NCBI GenBank assembly: GCA_964637235.1
Contig: CAZWVR010000021.1
Coordinates: 1-29,672, forward strand
DNA from: CAZWVR01 sp964637235
GTDB taxonomy: Bacteria > Bacteroidota > Bacteroidia > Bacteroidales > S143-33
Direction of reading: 5' to 3'
Length of the DNA stretch: 29,672 nucleotides
Both the position numbers and the translations under genes were made by a program. Positions 7,917-16,731 of this stretch are shown here, one piece after another. The stretch's first letter is position 1. Each line of letters begins with the position of its first letter. Under the pieces are notes generated by a model. The model searched no databases. It had not been told where the DNA came from and was given only the letters and a program-made list of their open reading frames with translations.

Positions 7917-9095
7917 TTATTTGATGTTTCCCAAAGGATGTGCAAATTTTATAACACACTCTCTATCAATAGTTTTTCCACATAAAATAATTAAACGTTC
8001 AATAACATTTCTGAATTCACGAATATTTCCAGTCCATTTCATTTTTTGCAATTCTGTTATAGCTTCCTGAGTAATTTGTTTTTTAGGCATATTATATTCC
8101 TCTGCTAACAGAGAAAGGAAATGCTCTGCCAGTAGGGGAATATCTTCAATTCTTTCATTAAGTGTAGGTAAATGTATAACAATGACACTTAACCGATGGT
8201 ATAAATCCTCGCGAAAATTACCTTTCTTTATTTCTTCTGGCAAATTTTTATTTGTTGCAGCAATAACTCTGACGTCTATTTTTATCTCCTTATTGCTACC
8301 TACGGGAGTTATTTTTTTCTCTTCAAGTACCCGTAATACTTTTGCTTGTGCAGCGAGGCTCATATCTCCAATTTCGTCTAAAAACAGAGTTCCATTATTT
8401 GCCAGTTCAAATTTACCTTTACGATTTTTATATGCAGAGGTGAAAGCACCTTTTTCATGTCCGAAAAGTTCACTTTCTATAAGTTCTGATGGTATTGCAG
8501 CACAGTTGACTTCTACAAAAGGTCCCTTAGCTCTATTACTTTTTTCATGGAGAAGACGGGCAACAATTTCTTTACCTGTGCCATTTTCGCCGGTAATCAG
8601 GACGCGAGCGTCCGTAGGGGCTACACGGTCTATAATTTCTTTTACACGTTTAATAGCCTCGCTCTCGCCTATCATCTGATATTTTTTATTTATTTTTCGG
8701 CGGAGAGTTTTAGTCTCTCTAACGAGCTCTTTGCGTTCTGTAGCATTACGCACACTAACTAATAGACGATTTAGATCCACTGGTTTCTCCAAAAAGTCAT
8801 AAGCTCCTTTTTTGAGAGCCTCTACGGCTGTCTCTATTGTTCCATGCCCGGTTATCATTATTACAGGTACATCTGGGTCTATTTCTCGCAATTTTTCTAA
8901 TGTTTCAATACCGTCCATCTTTGGCATTTTGATATCACATAGCACTAAGTCAAATTGCTCATTTTTAAATTTTTCTACTGCTTCAAACCCGTCATAAGAA
9001 ACTTCCACTTTGTATTTTTCATATTCCAAAATATTTTTAAGTGCTTTAACAATAGACTTTTCGTCATCAACAACTAAAATTTTAGCATTACCCAT
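7917..9095 (-). CDS. NtrC-family response regulator without DNA-binding domain
   Basis: A 392-residue protein. Residues 5-118 are a receiver domain with Asp10/Asp11, phospho-acceptor Asp54 (LCDIKMPKMDG), Thr82 and Lys104. Residues 138-365 are an AAA+ sigma-54 activator domain with Walker A GENGTGKE (Lys175), Walker B TLFLDEIGD and the R-finger region REDLYHRL. Two features are unusual for the family. The sigma-54 contact loop reads GAFTSA (216-221) instead of GAFTGA. The protein also stops soon after NIREFRNVIERLIILC, leaving no room for the C-terminal Fis-type helix-turn-helix. Such short forms occur in Bacteroidota as far as I recall. The cognate histidine kinase is not in this window. The gene is first in a transcript with the T9SS protease. 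Confidence 0.88.
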   Translation of the reverse strand: MGNAKILVVDDEKSIVKALKNILEYEKYKVEVSYDGFEAVEKFKNEQFDLVLCDIKMPKMDGIETLEKLREIDPDVPVIMITGHGTIETAVEALKKGAYDFLEKPVDLNRLLVSVRNATERKELVRETKTLRRKINKKYQMIGESEAIKRVKEIIDRVAPTDARVLITGENGTGKEIVARLLHEKSNRAKGPFVEVNCAAIPSELIESELFGHEKGAFTSAYKNRKGKFELANNGTLFLDEIGDMSLAAQAKVLRVLEEKKITPVGSNKEIKIDVRVIAATNKNLPEEIKKGNFREDLYHRLSVIVIHLPTLNERIEDIPLLAEHFLSLLAEEYNMPKKQITQEAITELQKMKWTGNIREFRNVIERLIILCGKTIDRECVIKFAHPLGNIK

Positions 9096-9120
9096 AGCTG
9101 AAAAGTTAAACTTTGTTTTA

Positions 9121-9153
9121 CAAATTTACAAAATAAATTAGATTTAAACACAA
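9121..9153 (-). promoter_or_regulatory. Bacteroidota-type promoter for the response regulator
   Basis: On the minus strand TAAATTTG (9128-9121) is a full TAnnTTTG match. TTG (9153-9151) lies 22 bp upstream, slightly longer than the usual spacing. Transcription would start near 9115, about 20 nt before the ATG at 9095. Confidence 0.5.
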
Positions 9154-9190
9154 TGCATTGATAATTTTTACTTTTTATGAAAATAATAAT

Positions 9191-9430
9191 TTGGGTGTGC
9201 CCTGAGCTCGCTTTGGCGAGCGAGCTCAGGTCGGGCTTTCCGCTTATATTCGGCTCGGCAAAAACTGCTGCGGCTACATTTATAAAACGATTTTTTTACA
9301 AAAAGGCTAATAATCAATTATTTACATTATAATATTTTTAAACGTATTTGGCGTGCGTAGGGCTTCGCTCCATCGCTCAGCCTCCGCCGCCAAACCGCAG
9401 CATAGTTTTTGCCTTCACCTCATATCGCTC
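9191..9430. repeat. GC-rich intergenic repeat bounded by an inverted repeat
   Basis: The 404-bp gap between the response regulator and priA holds no gene. It contains a 12-bp perfect hairpin, CCTGAGCTCGCT (9201-9212) with AGCGAGCTCAGG (9219-9230). It also contains a long inverted repeat: GGCAAAAACTGCTGCGG (9257-9273) is matched by CCGCAGCATAGTTTTTGCC (9395-9413), apart from a 2-base insertion. The centre (about 9280-9350) is AT-rich, while 9350-9394 is GC-rich (ggcgtgcgtagggcttcgct). The phrases 'ggtcgggctttccgct' and 'ggcgtgcgtagggcttcgctcc' resemble intergenic repeats common in Bacteroidota genomes. That is recognition from memory. The rest of the gap, 9431-9499, shows nothing. Confidence 0.55.
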
Positions 9431-9499
9431 CAATCCCTCACACAAAGCTATAACCTATCCCACAACTCCTGATATATGCTTCTAATCCTCGCATATCCA

Positions 9500-11962
9500 T
9501 TATGGATCTACATCATAATATACTAAAACAGAACTATAACCTTTAAAATCTTTAAGCTGCTCTGTATTAGTAATTATCAACTCCTTGACTTTGGATAATG
9601 ATATTTTATTCTCAAGTTTTATTAAAATCTCCCGAATATATAAATTCTTTATCTTTGATATAACAGGTACCTGAGGTCCATAAACTCTCTTACCCAATAC
9701 TTTTTTTAAATTAGTAGCTAATAACTCGCTGAAATTATTTACAATATCTTTTTTGGAATGCTTTATACCTATTTTAATAAGCCTATAAAAAGGAGGATAT
9801 TGAAATTTTTTTCTCAATAATATTTCATTTTCATACATCTTTTGATAATCACCACTAACAATAATCTTAAAAATATCATGTTCCGGATGCGATGTTTGTA
9901 TTACGACTTCTCCTTGTTTATCTCTTCTACCAGCGCGACCACTAACCTGCACAAGAAGCTGAAAAACTTGCTCATAAGCTCTAAAATCCGGATAAAAAAG
10001 CAGATTATCAATATTCAAGACTCCCACTAAATTCACACGAGCAAAATCCAAACCTTTGGCAATCATCTGAGTTCCAACAAGAACATCATACTTCCCATCA
10101 GCAAATTCACTTAATATTTCCTCATAAGCATATTTTTTGCGTGTAGAGTCTAAATCAAGACGTTTTATTTTTATATCAGGAAAAAATATTTTTATCTCCT
10201 GCTCCACCCTTTGAGTTCCAAAACCCTTAATTTCCATAGCTCTATCGCCACAAACGTGGCAAATAGATGGAACATCTACCGTATATCCGCAATAATGACA
10301 AACTAACTTATTTATATCACTATGATAAGTCAAAGATACATCGCAATTTTCACACTTAGGTATCCAACCACAAGTTCTACATTCAAGATATGGAGCAAAA
10401 CCCCTTCTATTACGAAATAATATAACTTGCTCCCCCCTTGAAAAAGCTTCTGTCATCTTTTCAATTAAAACAGGATGAAACAAAGATTTCATTTGTTTCT
10501 GCTGACGGGCTCGCCGTTCATCAGCAATAAAAATTAGCGGCAATTGTTTATTGCCATAACGCTGCCTAAGTTCTACATATCCATATTTGCCTTTTTGAGC
10601 ATTATAATACGATTCTATTGAAGGAGTAGCTGAACCCAAAACTACAAATGCATCTAACAAATGAGCCAAATAAATAGCACTATCTCGGGCATTATATCTG
10701 GGCGCTCTATCAGACTGTTTATAAGTCCTTTCGTGTTCCTCGTCAACTATTATGAGACCTAAATTTTTAAACGGTAAAAACAACGATGACCGCACCCCAA
10801 CAATAATATCGTAATGTTTACCTATATATTCCCCTGCTGTGGCAAAAAATACTTCTGCCCGCTCATTATCACTAAATTTAGAATGATAAAAACCTACCTT
10901 ATCGCCAAATATTTTCTTTAATCTTGCTATAATTTGAGAAGTTAACGCTATCTCCGGCAATAGATACAAAACCTGCTTGCCACGTGCAATTGTATCTTTT
11001 ATAAGATGTATATAAACTTCTGTTTTCCCACTCCCAGTAATACCATGAAAAAGCACAACACGCTTATTTTCAAAACTTTTGCGTATTTGTTCTAACGCAG
11101 CTGCTTGTTCCTCTGTCAACTGTTTTTCTTTCTGGTAATCCTGCTGAGCTTCTTTAATTCGCAAAATCGGCTCTTTAACCTCTTTTAAAATCTGTTTTTC
11201 TATCAATTTTTTTATCACTGTATAAGAAACTTCTGCTTTTTCCTTCAAAAGCCTCTTAGATACAGGAATATATTCTATCCCATTTTCAAAACTCATCTGC
11301 GAAAGCGTCATAAAAGCAATAAGCGTCTGCAATTGTTTTGGAGAACGAGATAAACCATTAAGTATCTCATTAAATCTCTGCTTACTATCAATATCGGGGG
11401 AAAGAACTATAAAACTTTCAAACTTAGGTTTAAAACTCTGTTTAAAAAATTCATAAACTTCAATAATGTCTTTTTTTATCAAATTTTGAATAATTGCAAG
11501 AGGATTACCATCTAATATTTTTGCAAGCTTATTAACAGTAATAGTTTGCTGAGCAGTAAGTTTATCAACTATCAGCCGTTCTTTTTCAGATAATAAATTT
11601 CTATCAAAATTATTGTTTTTAAGTTTCAATCTACTTTCACTTTGAAGTCTTAGGCTTGCTGGAACAGCTGCAATAAACACATCTCCCAGAGTTGCCATAT
11701 AATATTTAGCAATCCATTCCCAGAAATGCAGATGTCTTTGGCTCCATATAGGTTTATCGTCTAAAATAAACTCTATTTGTTTAGTTTCGAAAGCAGGCTT
11801 TCTACTATGTAAAGACTTTACTACTGCGGAATAATATTTCCTATTTCCAAATTGTACAACAACTCTCTGACCCACGGCAATTTTATCTTTCATGCTCTTC
11901 GGTACTTCATAAGTAAAAATATTCGGTACTGCCAAAGGAACTATGACGTCAGCATATAACAT
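9500..11962 (-). CDS. priA: Primosomal helicase PriA
   Basis: An 820-residue 3'-5' DNA helicase that restarts stalled replication forks by loading the replicative helicase. The N-terminal 3'-BD domain begins MLYADVIVPLAVPNIFTYEVP, which aligns with the normal PriA start. I therefore choose the ATG at 11962 over the in-frame TTG at 11974. Walker A is GITGSGKTE (about residue 305), followed by the DEEH box (about 404) and motif III GSATPSIES. The inserted zinc region (about 525-575) has two groups of four cysteines: CRTC, CENC, CHYC and CHVC. Motifs V and VI are visible in LVGTQMIAKGLDF and QVSGRAGR. Both ATPase and zinc sites look intact. The length is normal for Bacteroidota PriA. It is a single gene flanked by repeat-rich gaps. 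Confidence 0.97.
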   Translation of the reverse strand: MLYADVIVPLAVPNIFTYEVPKSMKDKIAVGQRVVVQFGNRKYYSAVVKSLHSRKPAFETKQIEFILDDKPIWSQRHLHFWEWIAKYYMATLGDVFIAAVPASLRLQSESRLKLKNNNFDRNLLSEKERLIVDKLTAQQTITVNKLAKILDGNPLAIIQNLIKKDIIEVYEFFKQSFKPKFESFIVLSPDIDSKQRFNEILNGLSRSPKQLQTLIAFMTLSQMSFENGIEYIPVSKRLLKEKAEVSYTVIKKLIEKQILKEVKEPILRIKEAQQDYQKEKQLTEEQAAALEQIRKSFENKRVVLFHGITGSGKTEVYIHLIKDTIARGKQVLYLLPEIALTSQIIARLKKIFGDKVGFYHSKFSDNERAEVFFATAGEYIGKHYDIIVGVRSSLFLPFKNLGLIIVDEEHERTYKQSDRAPRYNARDSAIYLAHLLDAFVVLGSATPSIESYYNAQKGKYGYVELRQRYGNKQLPLIFIADERRARQQKQMKSLFHPVLIEKMTEAFSRGEQVILFRNRRGFAPYLECRTCGWIPKCENCDVSLTYHSDINKLVCHYCGYTVDVPSICHVCGDRAMEIKGFGTQRVEQEIKIFFPDIKIKRLDLDSTRKKYAYEEILSEFADGKYDVLVGTQMIAKGLDFARVNLVGVLNIDNLLFYPDFRAYEQVFQLLVQVSGRAGRRDKQGEVVIQTSHPEHDIFKIIVSGDYQKMYENEILLRKKFQYPPFYRLIKIGIKHSKKDIVNNFSELLATNLKKVLGKRVYGPQVPVISKIKNLYIREILIKLENKISLSKVKELIITNTEQLKDFKGYSSVLVYYDVDP

Positions 11963-11971
11963 TTTTTTTGA

Positions 11972-11979
11972 CAAAAATA
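11972..11979 (-). promoter_or_regulatory. Possible -7 element for priA
   Basis: TATTTTTG on the minus strand matches TAnnTTTG. No TTG lies at the usual 19-22 bp: the nearest is at 14 bp. If used, it would give an almost leaderless mRNA starting a few bases before the ATG at 11962 and would rule out the TTG start at 11974, which overlaps the element. Confidence 0.35.
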
Positions 11980-12005
11980 ATTTTTTATTTTACCAAAAAG
12001 CATAA

Positions 12006-12068
12006 TTTTACAATCGTAAAAAAATTTTTCATCAATGTCTGCTACAACACGCACAAGTAAAGCAGACA
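12006..12068. other. Two inverted repeats in the priA upstream gap
   Basis: TTTTAC-aatc-GTAAAA (12006-12021) is a small perfect palindrome, and TGTCTGC (12036-12042) pairs with GCAGACA (12062-12068) across 19 bases. They lie between the divergent priA and coiled-coil genes. They could be operator or leader structures, or chance. No T-run follows, so they are not obvious terminators. The rest of the gap to 12177 shows nothing that I can name. Confidence 0.3.
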
Positions 12069-12177
12069 CAACCCATATTCGTCAATATAACTGAGTATAT
12101 GAAAAATCAATTTTGCTTTGCTAATAGCAATACAAGGTATAAGCCGACCCTTATTGTTAACCCGTAAGCTTTGAAAT

Positions 12178-12855
12178 ATGTTATCATTTCTTAAAAAATT
12201 ATTTACTAAAAAAAATAGTGATAAAATACCTACGGATAGAAAAATAATTAACCGCATTAACGAATGTAATAAAGCTATCATCAATTACGAACAGGATATC
12301 TATAAACTCAAAAAGAAAATACAAGAATTAGCAAAAGGAATATTATTTGTGCCTGAAAATCAAGAATTTAACCTTTATAAAAATATTGACAAAATTATAA
12401 ACCTTCCGCAAAACAAAAATATTGACGAAAATATCAAACTTCAAACTCGCCAAATTATAGAAAACTATACCATACAAATAAATATTAGAGAGGAAAAAAT
12501 TGAAGTCTGCAAGCAAATGATAAAAAAACTGAAAAAAATGCTATCGGAATATTACAGCAAAATGGCTAAACTCCAAAAAATCCAAAAGCAAATTCAACTT
12601 TTGAAAAAACATAGTAAAGATATACAACTATCTGATAATCAAGACAATAGCAAACATATAAAAGAAATTATCTCCATAGAACATGAACTAAAACAATTAG
12701 AAGATAACTTTCAAACAAAAAAAATACTATTGCAACAGCTATCTGAACTATATTACAAATATGGAACTTCCGAAAATTTTGATAATACTACAATTTATGC
12801 TAAACAAGTTAAACAAATTATTTCTGAGTTAAATAAACTCATTGACAATGAATAA
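12178..12855 (+). CDS. Hypothetical coiled-coil protein upstream of tamL
   Basis: A 225-residue Lys/Gln/Ile-rich protein. Residues about 20-55 and 85-225 are predicted long coiled coils (YEQDIYKLKKKIQELAKG, KQMIKKLKKMLSEYYSKMAKLQ). There is no signal peptide, no membrane segment and no cysteine-based motif apart from isolated Cys residues. It starts MLSFLKKLFTKK, an amphipathic basic helix that could touch the membrane surface. I do not recognise a family. Its stop codon lies within the first codons of the TamL gene (8-nt overlap), so the two proteins are made from one message, and a role in envelope assembly is possible but unproven. It could simply be a fast-evolving lineage-specific protein. 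Confidence 0.65.
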   Translation: MLSFLKKLFTKKNSDKIPTDRKIINRINECNKAIINYEQDIYKLKKKIQELAKGILFVPENQEFNLYKNIDKIINLPQNKNIDENIKLQTRQIIENYTIQINIREEKIEVCKQMIKKLKKMLSEYYSKMAKLQKIQKQIQLLKKHSKDIQLSDNQDNSKHIKEIISIEHELKQLEDNFQTKKILLQQLSELYYKYGTSENFDNTTIYAKQVKQIISELNKLIDNE

Positions 12856-15391
12856 AATAGCAATATCTATATTAGCTATATTATTGATAATTTTTTATTC
12901 TTGTAGCAGTACAAAACATCTGCAAAAAGGTCAATACGCAATAAATAACGTTAAAATAGAAATCATCGGAGATAATAATCTCTCTTCATCGGCATTTCAT
13001 AAATTTTTATACACAAAACCGATGCGAAAAACGCTGTTTATCATACCTTTACACGCATGGATATACAACATCCCAAATTCCAAAAAAATACATTCCAGAG
13101 AACAAAAAAAACAAAAAAAACTCGCAAAAATAAATGCCAGACGTATAAAAAAATACGACCAAAAAACATATAAATACATAAAAAAAAGAATAAAATACAA
13201 AAAACTATGGCAAAGATATATTCAAGCTGCTGATAGCGCAAAAGCATTAAAATTTTATCAAAAATACATTGAATATGATAAAAAAGTAAAAGATAGACAA
13301 CGAGATTATGCCTTAAAAATTGAAGCTATAAAGAAAAAAGACATCTTTATGTTTTCGGACATATTCTATAAATTCGGCGAAAAACCACAAACATACGATA
13401 CTACCGCCGTAATCAAAACTGTAAAACAATTCAAATTATACTTAAATAAAAAAGGTTATTATCACCCCAAAATAAAAGTCATAGTAAAAAAATATCGCAA
13501 AAAAGCAGATATTATCTATAAAATATACCCCGGTATTCCCCACATCATAGCCAATGTCAAATATAATTTCCCCAACGATACTCTCAAAAAACTTATCTCT
13601 GAAAATCCAAAAATGCGCATTAAAGTGGGAAATATCTTAGACTTAGATTATTTGAATAAATATAGAAAAAAACTCGCCGACTTCCTCAAAAATAACGGCT
13701 ATTACTTTTTTATAAAAGATTACATAAGCTACACAATAGACACTATCGGTAAACCCTTTAAAGCATATATTACAGTAAACTTTTATAAAATGAAAAATAA
13801 AAACAACCTGATATATAAACCTTGGAAAATAAAAAATATATACATTTTTAGCGACTACAACTCCACAGAAGCTCTTCAAAATCCATATTACTTTAAAAAT
13901 TTTGACACAATACCACTCTCTTCCCGCTTAGGATATGAATATTTTTTTGTACGAAAATCAGAATTTATTGTTAAACCACAAAGAATTATGAACGAACTAT
14001 ATATATACCCAAATACCCTATATAACTTCTCTTCAGTGAAAAAAACTTATAGGCATCTATCAAAATTCAAAATATATAAACTCATAAATATCCAATTTAA
14101 TCCCATAGATAGCCAAAAACACTATCTAAATTGCAATATAACACTAAATCCTACTAAAAAACAAAGCATTACAACTGAAATAGAAGGCACAAATAATTCA
14201 GGCAACCTCGGTATCGCTCTTAATTTAAAATATACCCATAGGAACGTATTCCACGGCGGAGAAATATTACAGCTAAAAGCTCAAACAGCTATTGAAAGAC
14301 AAACTTCTTTCTCAAATACATCAAAATATGCAAACTTCAATACTCAAACCTATTCTTTCGATGTAAAACTTACTTTACCACGACTACTTACTATATTCAA
14401 ACAAAGTGCTTTTATTGCAAGAAGCAACCCCAAAACAATAATCACTGGCTCCTTTATATACGAAAACAGACCTGAATATATCAGAACTATTGCCCTTACA
14501 AATTTAGATTACTATTGGAAAAGCTCCCCTTTTATGAGCAATTATCTTACAATCGTAAGAATTAACTATGTAAAAGTATTCTCAATAGCAGATTTTTTTA
14601 GAAATTGGATAGAAACCAACCTTTTGAAAGAAAGCTATGAAAATCACTTCATAACAGGAGCAAAATATAACATTATCCTCTCAAATCAAGGACAAAAAGG
14701 AAATAATTACTATATAAATTTTAACTTCGGCTTTTCTGGTATCGGACTTTATTACTTTTATAAGAAAATACTTAAAGATACTGCCAGAACTATAACACTA
14801 CCAGGCTTTGACATACCATTCAGTCAATTTATAAAAACAGATGCAGATATCAGATATTACATTAAACGTAATGGCAATACACTAATATTCAGGCAATTCA
14901 TTGGGGTAGCAGTTCCATTCGGTAATAGCCGCTTAATTCCTTCCGGAGAACAATACTTCGCAGGCGGTGCAAACGACATCAGAGCTTGGCAAGTTAGAGC
15001 ATTAGGTCCAGGAAGCTATAAACTACCTGAAAATATACCATATCCAAATGAACTTGGCGACATCAAAATAGAAACAAACTCAGAATACCGCTTTATATTA
15101 TACAAATTCCTTGAAGGCGCATTTTTCTTTGATGTCGGAAATATCTGGTCTATAAATAAAAAAGATACCCGCCCAGAAGCTATATTTCAATGGAATAGAT
15201 TTTATAAAGAATTAGCTGTCGGTACAGGCATAGGATTACGCTTAAACTTTAAATTTATAGTTTTAAGAGCTGACTTAGGTATGAAACTCAGAGACCCTAC
15301 ACTCCCTGAATCCCGGAGATGGATACCATTAGAAAGAAAATACACTAAGAACGATTTTACATTTAATATCGCTATCGGATATCCTTTCTAA
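12848..15391 (+). CDS. TamL-type Omp85 outer-membrane assembly lipoprotein
   Basis: An 847-residue Omp85/BamA-superfamily protein. The ATG at 12848 gives a lipoprotein signal peptide (IIFYS|CSSTKHLQKGQY, lipidated Cys19). An in-frame TTG two codons earlier is less likely. A lipid anchor on a BamA-like protein is the hallmark of TamL of Bacteroidota. A Lys-rich charged segment (about 85-165) is followed by POTRA-like domains (about 180-440) and a C-terminal beta-barrel (about 450-847). The barrel shows the Omp85 signature region GGANDIRAWQVRALGPGSY near residue 705 and ends in the strand FNIAIGYPF with a terminal Phe. In other Bacteroidota tamL is normally followed by tamB. Here the next gene is convergent and unrelated, so tamB is absent locally. 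Confidence 0.85.
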   Translation: MNKIAISILAILLIIFYSCSSTKHLQKGQYAINNVKIEIIGDNNLSSSAFHKFLYTKPMRKTLFIIPLHAWIYNIPNSKKIHSREQKKQKKLAKINARRIKKYDQKTYKYIKKRIKYKKLWQRYIQAADSAKALKFYQKYIEYDKKVKDRQRDYALKIEAIKKKDIFMFSDIFYKFGEKPQTYDTTAVIKTVKQFKLYLNKKGYYHPKIKVIVKKYRKKADIIYKIYPGIPHIIANVKYNFPNDTLKKLISENPKMRIKVGNILDLDYLNKYRKKLADFLKNNGYYFFIKDYISYTIDTIGKPFKAYITVNFYKMKNKNNLIYKPWKIKNIYIFSDYNSTEALQNPYYFKNFDTIPLSSRLGYEYFFVRKSEFIVKPQRIMNELYIYPNTLYNFSSVKKTYRHLSKFKIYKLINIQFNPIDSQKHYLNCNITLNPTKKQSITTEIEGTNNSGNLGIALNLKYTHRNVFHGGEILQLKAQTAIERQTSFSNTSKYANFNTQTYSFDVKLTLPRLLTIFKQSAFIARSNPKTIITGSFIYENRPEYIRTIALTNLDYYWKSSPFMSNYLTIVRINYVKVFSIADFFRNWIETNLLKESYENHFITGAKYNIILSNQGQKGNNYYINFNFGFSGIGLYYFYKKILKDTARTITLPGFDIPFSQFIKTDADIRYYIKRNGNTLIFRQFIGVAVPFGNSRLIPSGEQYFAGGANDIRAWQVRALGPGSYKLPENIPYPNELGDIKIETNSEYRFILYKFLEGAFFFDVGNIWSINKKDTRPEAIFQWNRFYKELAVGTGIGLRLNFKFIVLRADLGMKLRDPTLPESRRWIPLERKYTKNDFTFNIAIGYPF

Positions 15392-15427
15392 TAAACTAAC
15401 TGTTAATCAATAAGTTATAAAAAAATA

Positions 15428-15467
15428 AACCCTCTGCCGTCCGAATAACGAAAAAACGCAGAGGGAT
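15428..15467 (-). terminator. Rho-independent terminator of the sulfur cluster
   Basis: CCCTCTGC (15430-15437) and GCAGAGGG (15458-15465) form an 8-bp GC-rich stem. Read on the minus strand it is followed by TTTATTTTTTTATA, which fits termination of the rhodanese cluster. It lies between convergent genes, and the plus side has no T-run. Confidence 0.75.
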
Positions 15468-15486
15468 TAAATGTAAATAAACATCA

Positions 15487-16590
15487 TCATTCACAGCCGC
15501 CACCTTCGGGAGCCCCTCCGCCTCCTTTAAGAGCAGGTGTCGGAATTGATGGCGTAGGCTGTGATAAAACAGGAGTTTTACCTCCGGCTTTCTTATTTGT
15601 TCGCTCAGTACCTGTAATTATTGGCAAGTCAAGAAAACCTTTATCTGAGAACCAACCATTATGTAAAGCTATATTATGCATAAACGAATTCAAACCAAAT
15701 TTCATACTATATGCATCATACCCTAATAAACGTAAATATGCTACCGTTGCAGCAGAATGTTGACCTATATTACAATAAACAACAATCTTTTTATCCTTTG
15801 GTAATGTATTTAACTTTTGATAAAAACTCAAATCACTGCGAGTGTTATATCTGACAGCACCTTTGGGATGACCAACTTTATATTTAGCAGGTGGCAAATA
15901 CGAAATTATAAAATATTTCTCAGGATGTGCAAATACACTATCTGCACTTATTAGAAAATCTTTTGCAGGCAAACGCAATAATTCAGCTACTCTTTTCTCT
16001 ATTATTTTTACAGGTGAACCATTTCCAATATTAGGCAAGTCTCCTGCTGACGGCTGCGGATATGTAGTTGTATCCATCTTAGATTCATACTTGCCAGAAA
16101 AATTTTTAGTAATTATACCCTTAAATTTTTTATTCCAACCAGCCATTCCATATTTCAAAGCATATACATTACCTATCCCATAAAAACGTAGTAATGCCGC
16201 TGAATATGATGCCGATTGTCCTGTATAACAAATTAGAACGACTTTATCATAAGCAGCAGGATTTTTAACTTGCGTCAAAAAGTATAATAAACTATCACGA
16301 GGCACATTATAAGCTCCATCAATATGTCCTTGAATATAAGCACTTTTACGCCTAATATCAATTAGTAATAAATTTTTATTACCTAAAATCTGATATTGGG
16401 TAAGCACAGGAGGAAATTCCTTCTGTGTAATAAAATCGCCTTTTTGTGCCAAAAACTCAGCTACAGAAGGATACTTAACCTCCGAGAGTACACTATCTAT
16501 TTGTACGTTGTATGGATTTTTTACATATTCATTTTTGCAACTATATAATAGAAACAATAATGCAATTAAAATAAAGGATATCTTTTTCAT
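15487..16590 (-). CDS. Tandem-rhodanese lipoprotein with GAPEGGGCE tail
   Basis: A 367-residue exported sulfurtransferase. The signal peptide ends in a lipobox (FLLYS|C, Cys18), so it is anchored in the inner or outer membrane. It has two rhodanese domains (about 60-160 and 200-315). Both keep the catalytic cysteine in the usual CxxGxxA loop: Cys121 in ICYTGQSA and Cys273 in YCNIGQHSA. A Pro/Gly/Ser/Thr-rich linker (about 328-357) leads to a C-terminal GAPEGGGCE with Cys366 as the penultimate residue. The same tail ends the other two rhodaneses of this cluster. Two-domain rhodaneses often move sulfane sulfur from thiosulfate or persulfides to acceptors. A 141-bp gap separates it from the preceding rhodanese, so it may have its own start or a processed transcript. 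I see no TAnnTTTG promoter there. Confidence 0.85.
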   Translation of the reverse strand: MKKISFILIALLFLLYSCKNEYVKNPYNVQIDSVLSEVKYPSVAEFLAQKGDFITQKEFPPVLTQYQILGNKNLLLIDIRRKSAYIQGHIDGAYNVPRDSLLYFLTQVKNPAAYDKVVLICYTGQSASYSAALLRFYGIGNVYALKYGMAGWNKKFKGIITKNFSGKYESKMDTTTYPQPSAGDLPNIGNGSPVKIIEKRVAELLRLPAKDFLISADSVFAHPEKYFIISYLPPAKYKVGHPKGAVRYNTRSDLSFYQKLNTLPKDKKIVVYCNIGQHSAATVAYLRLLGYDAYSMKFGLNSFMHNIALHNGWFSDKGFLDLPIITGTERTNKKAGGKTPVLSQPTPSIPTPALKGGGGAPEGGGCE

Positions 16591-16731
16591 AACAAAACCT
16601 TTTATTTTTTATTACTAAGAATACACTTCTTTTTTTAAATACGAAAGAAGCAAACTCTCAGATTATCAGTATTTAATTATTCCCATATTGAATGCTCATA
16701 CATAAAAAATACTTCATATTCTCTAATAAAA
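16591..16731. other. Gap inside the rhodanese cluster
   Basis: The 141 bp between the second and third rhodanese genes contain no open frame and no full TAnnTTTG element. CTTCTTT at 16644-16650 and AAAGAAG lie close together on the minus strand and could form a weak AT-rich stem. Nothing else is evident. Confidence 0.3.

Noticed and set aside
8182..8762. Long plus-strand open frames opposite the response regulator
   Set aside because: The minus strand has an unmistakable receiver/AAA+ protein; the plus-strand products are Ser-rich antisense translations.
12042..12284. An 80-codon minus-strand frame in front of priA
   Set aside because: It overlaps the start of the coiled-coil gene, and its hydrophobic product looks like a reverse translation of AT-rich Lys-rich sequence.
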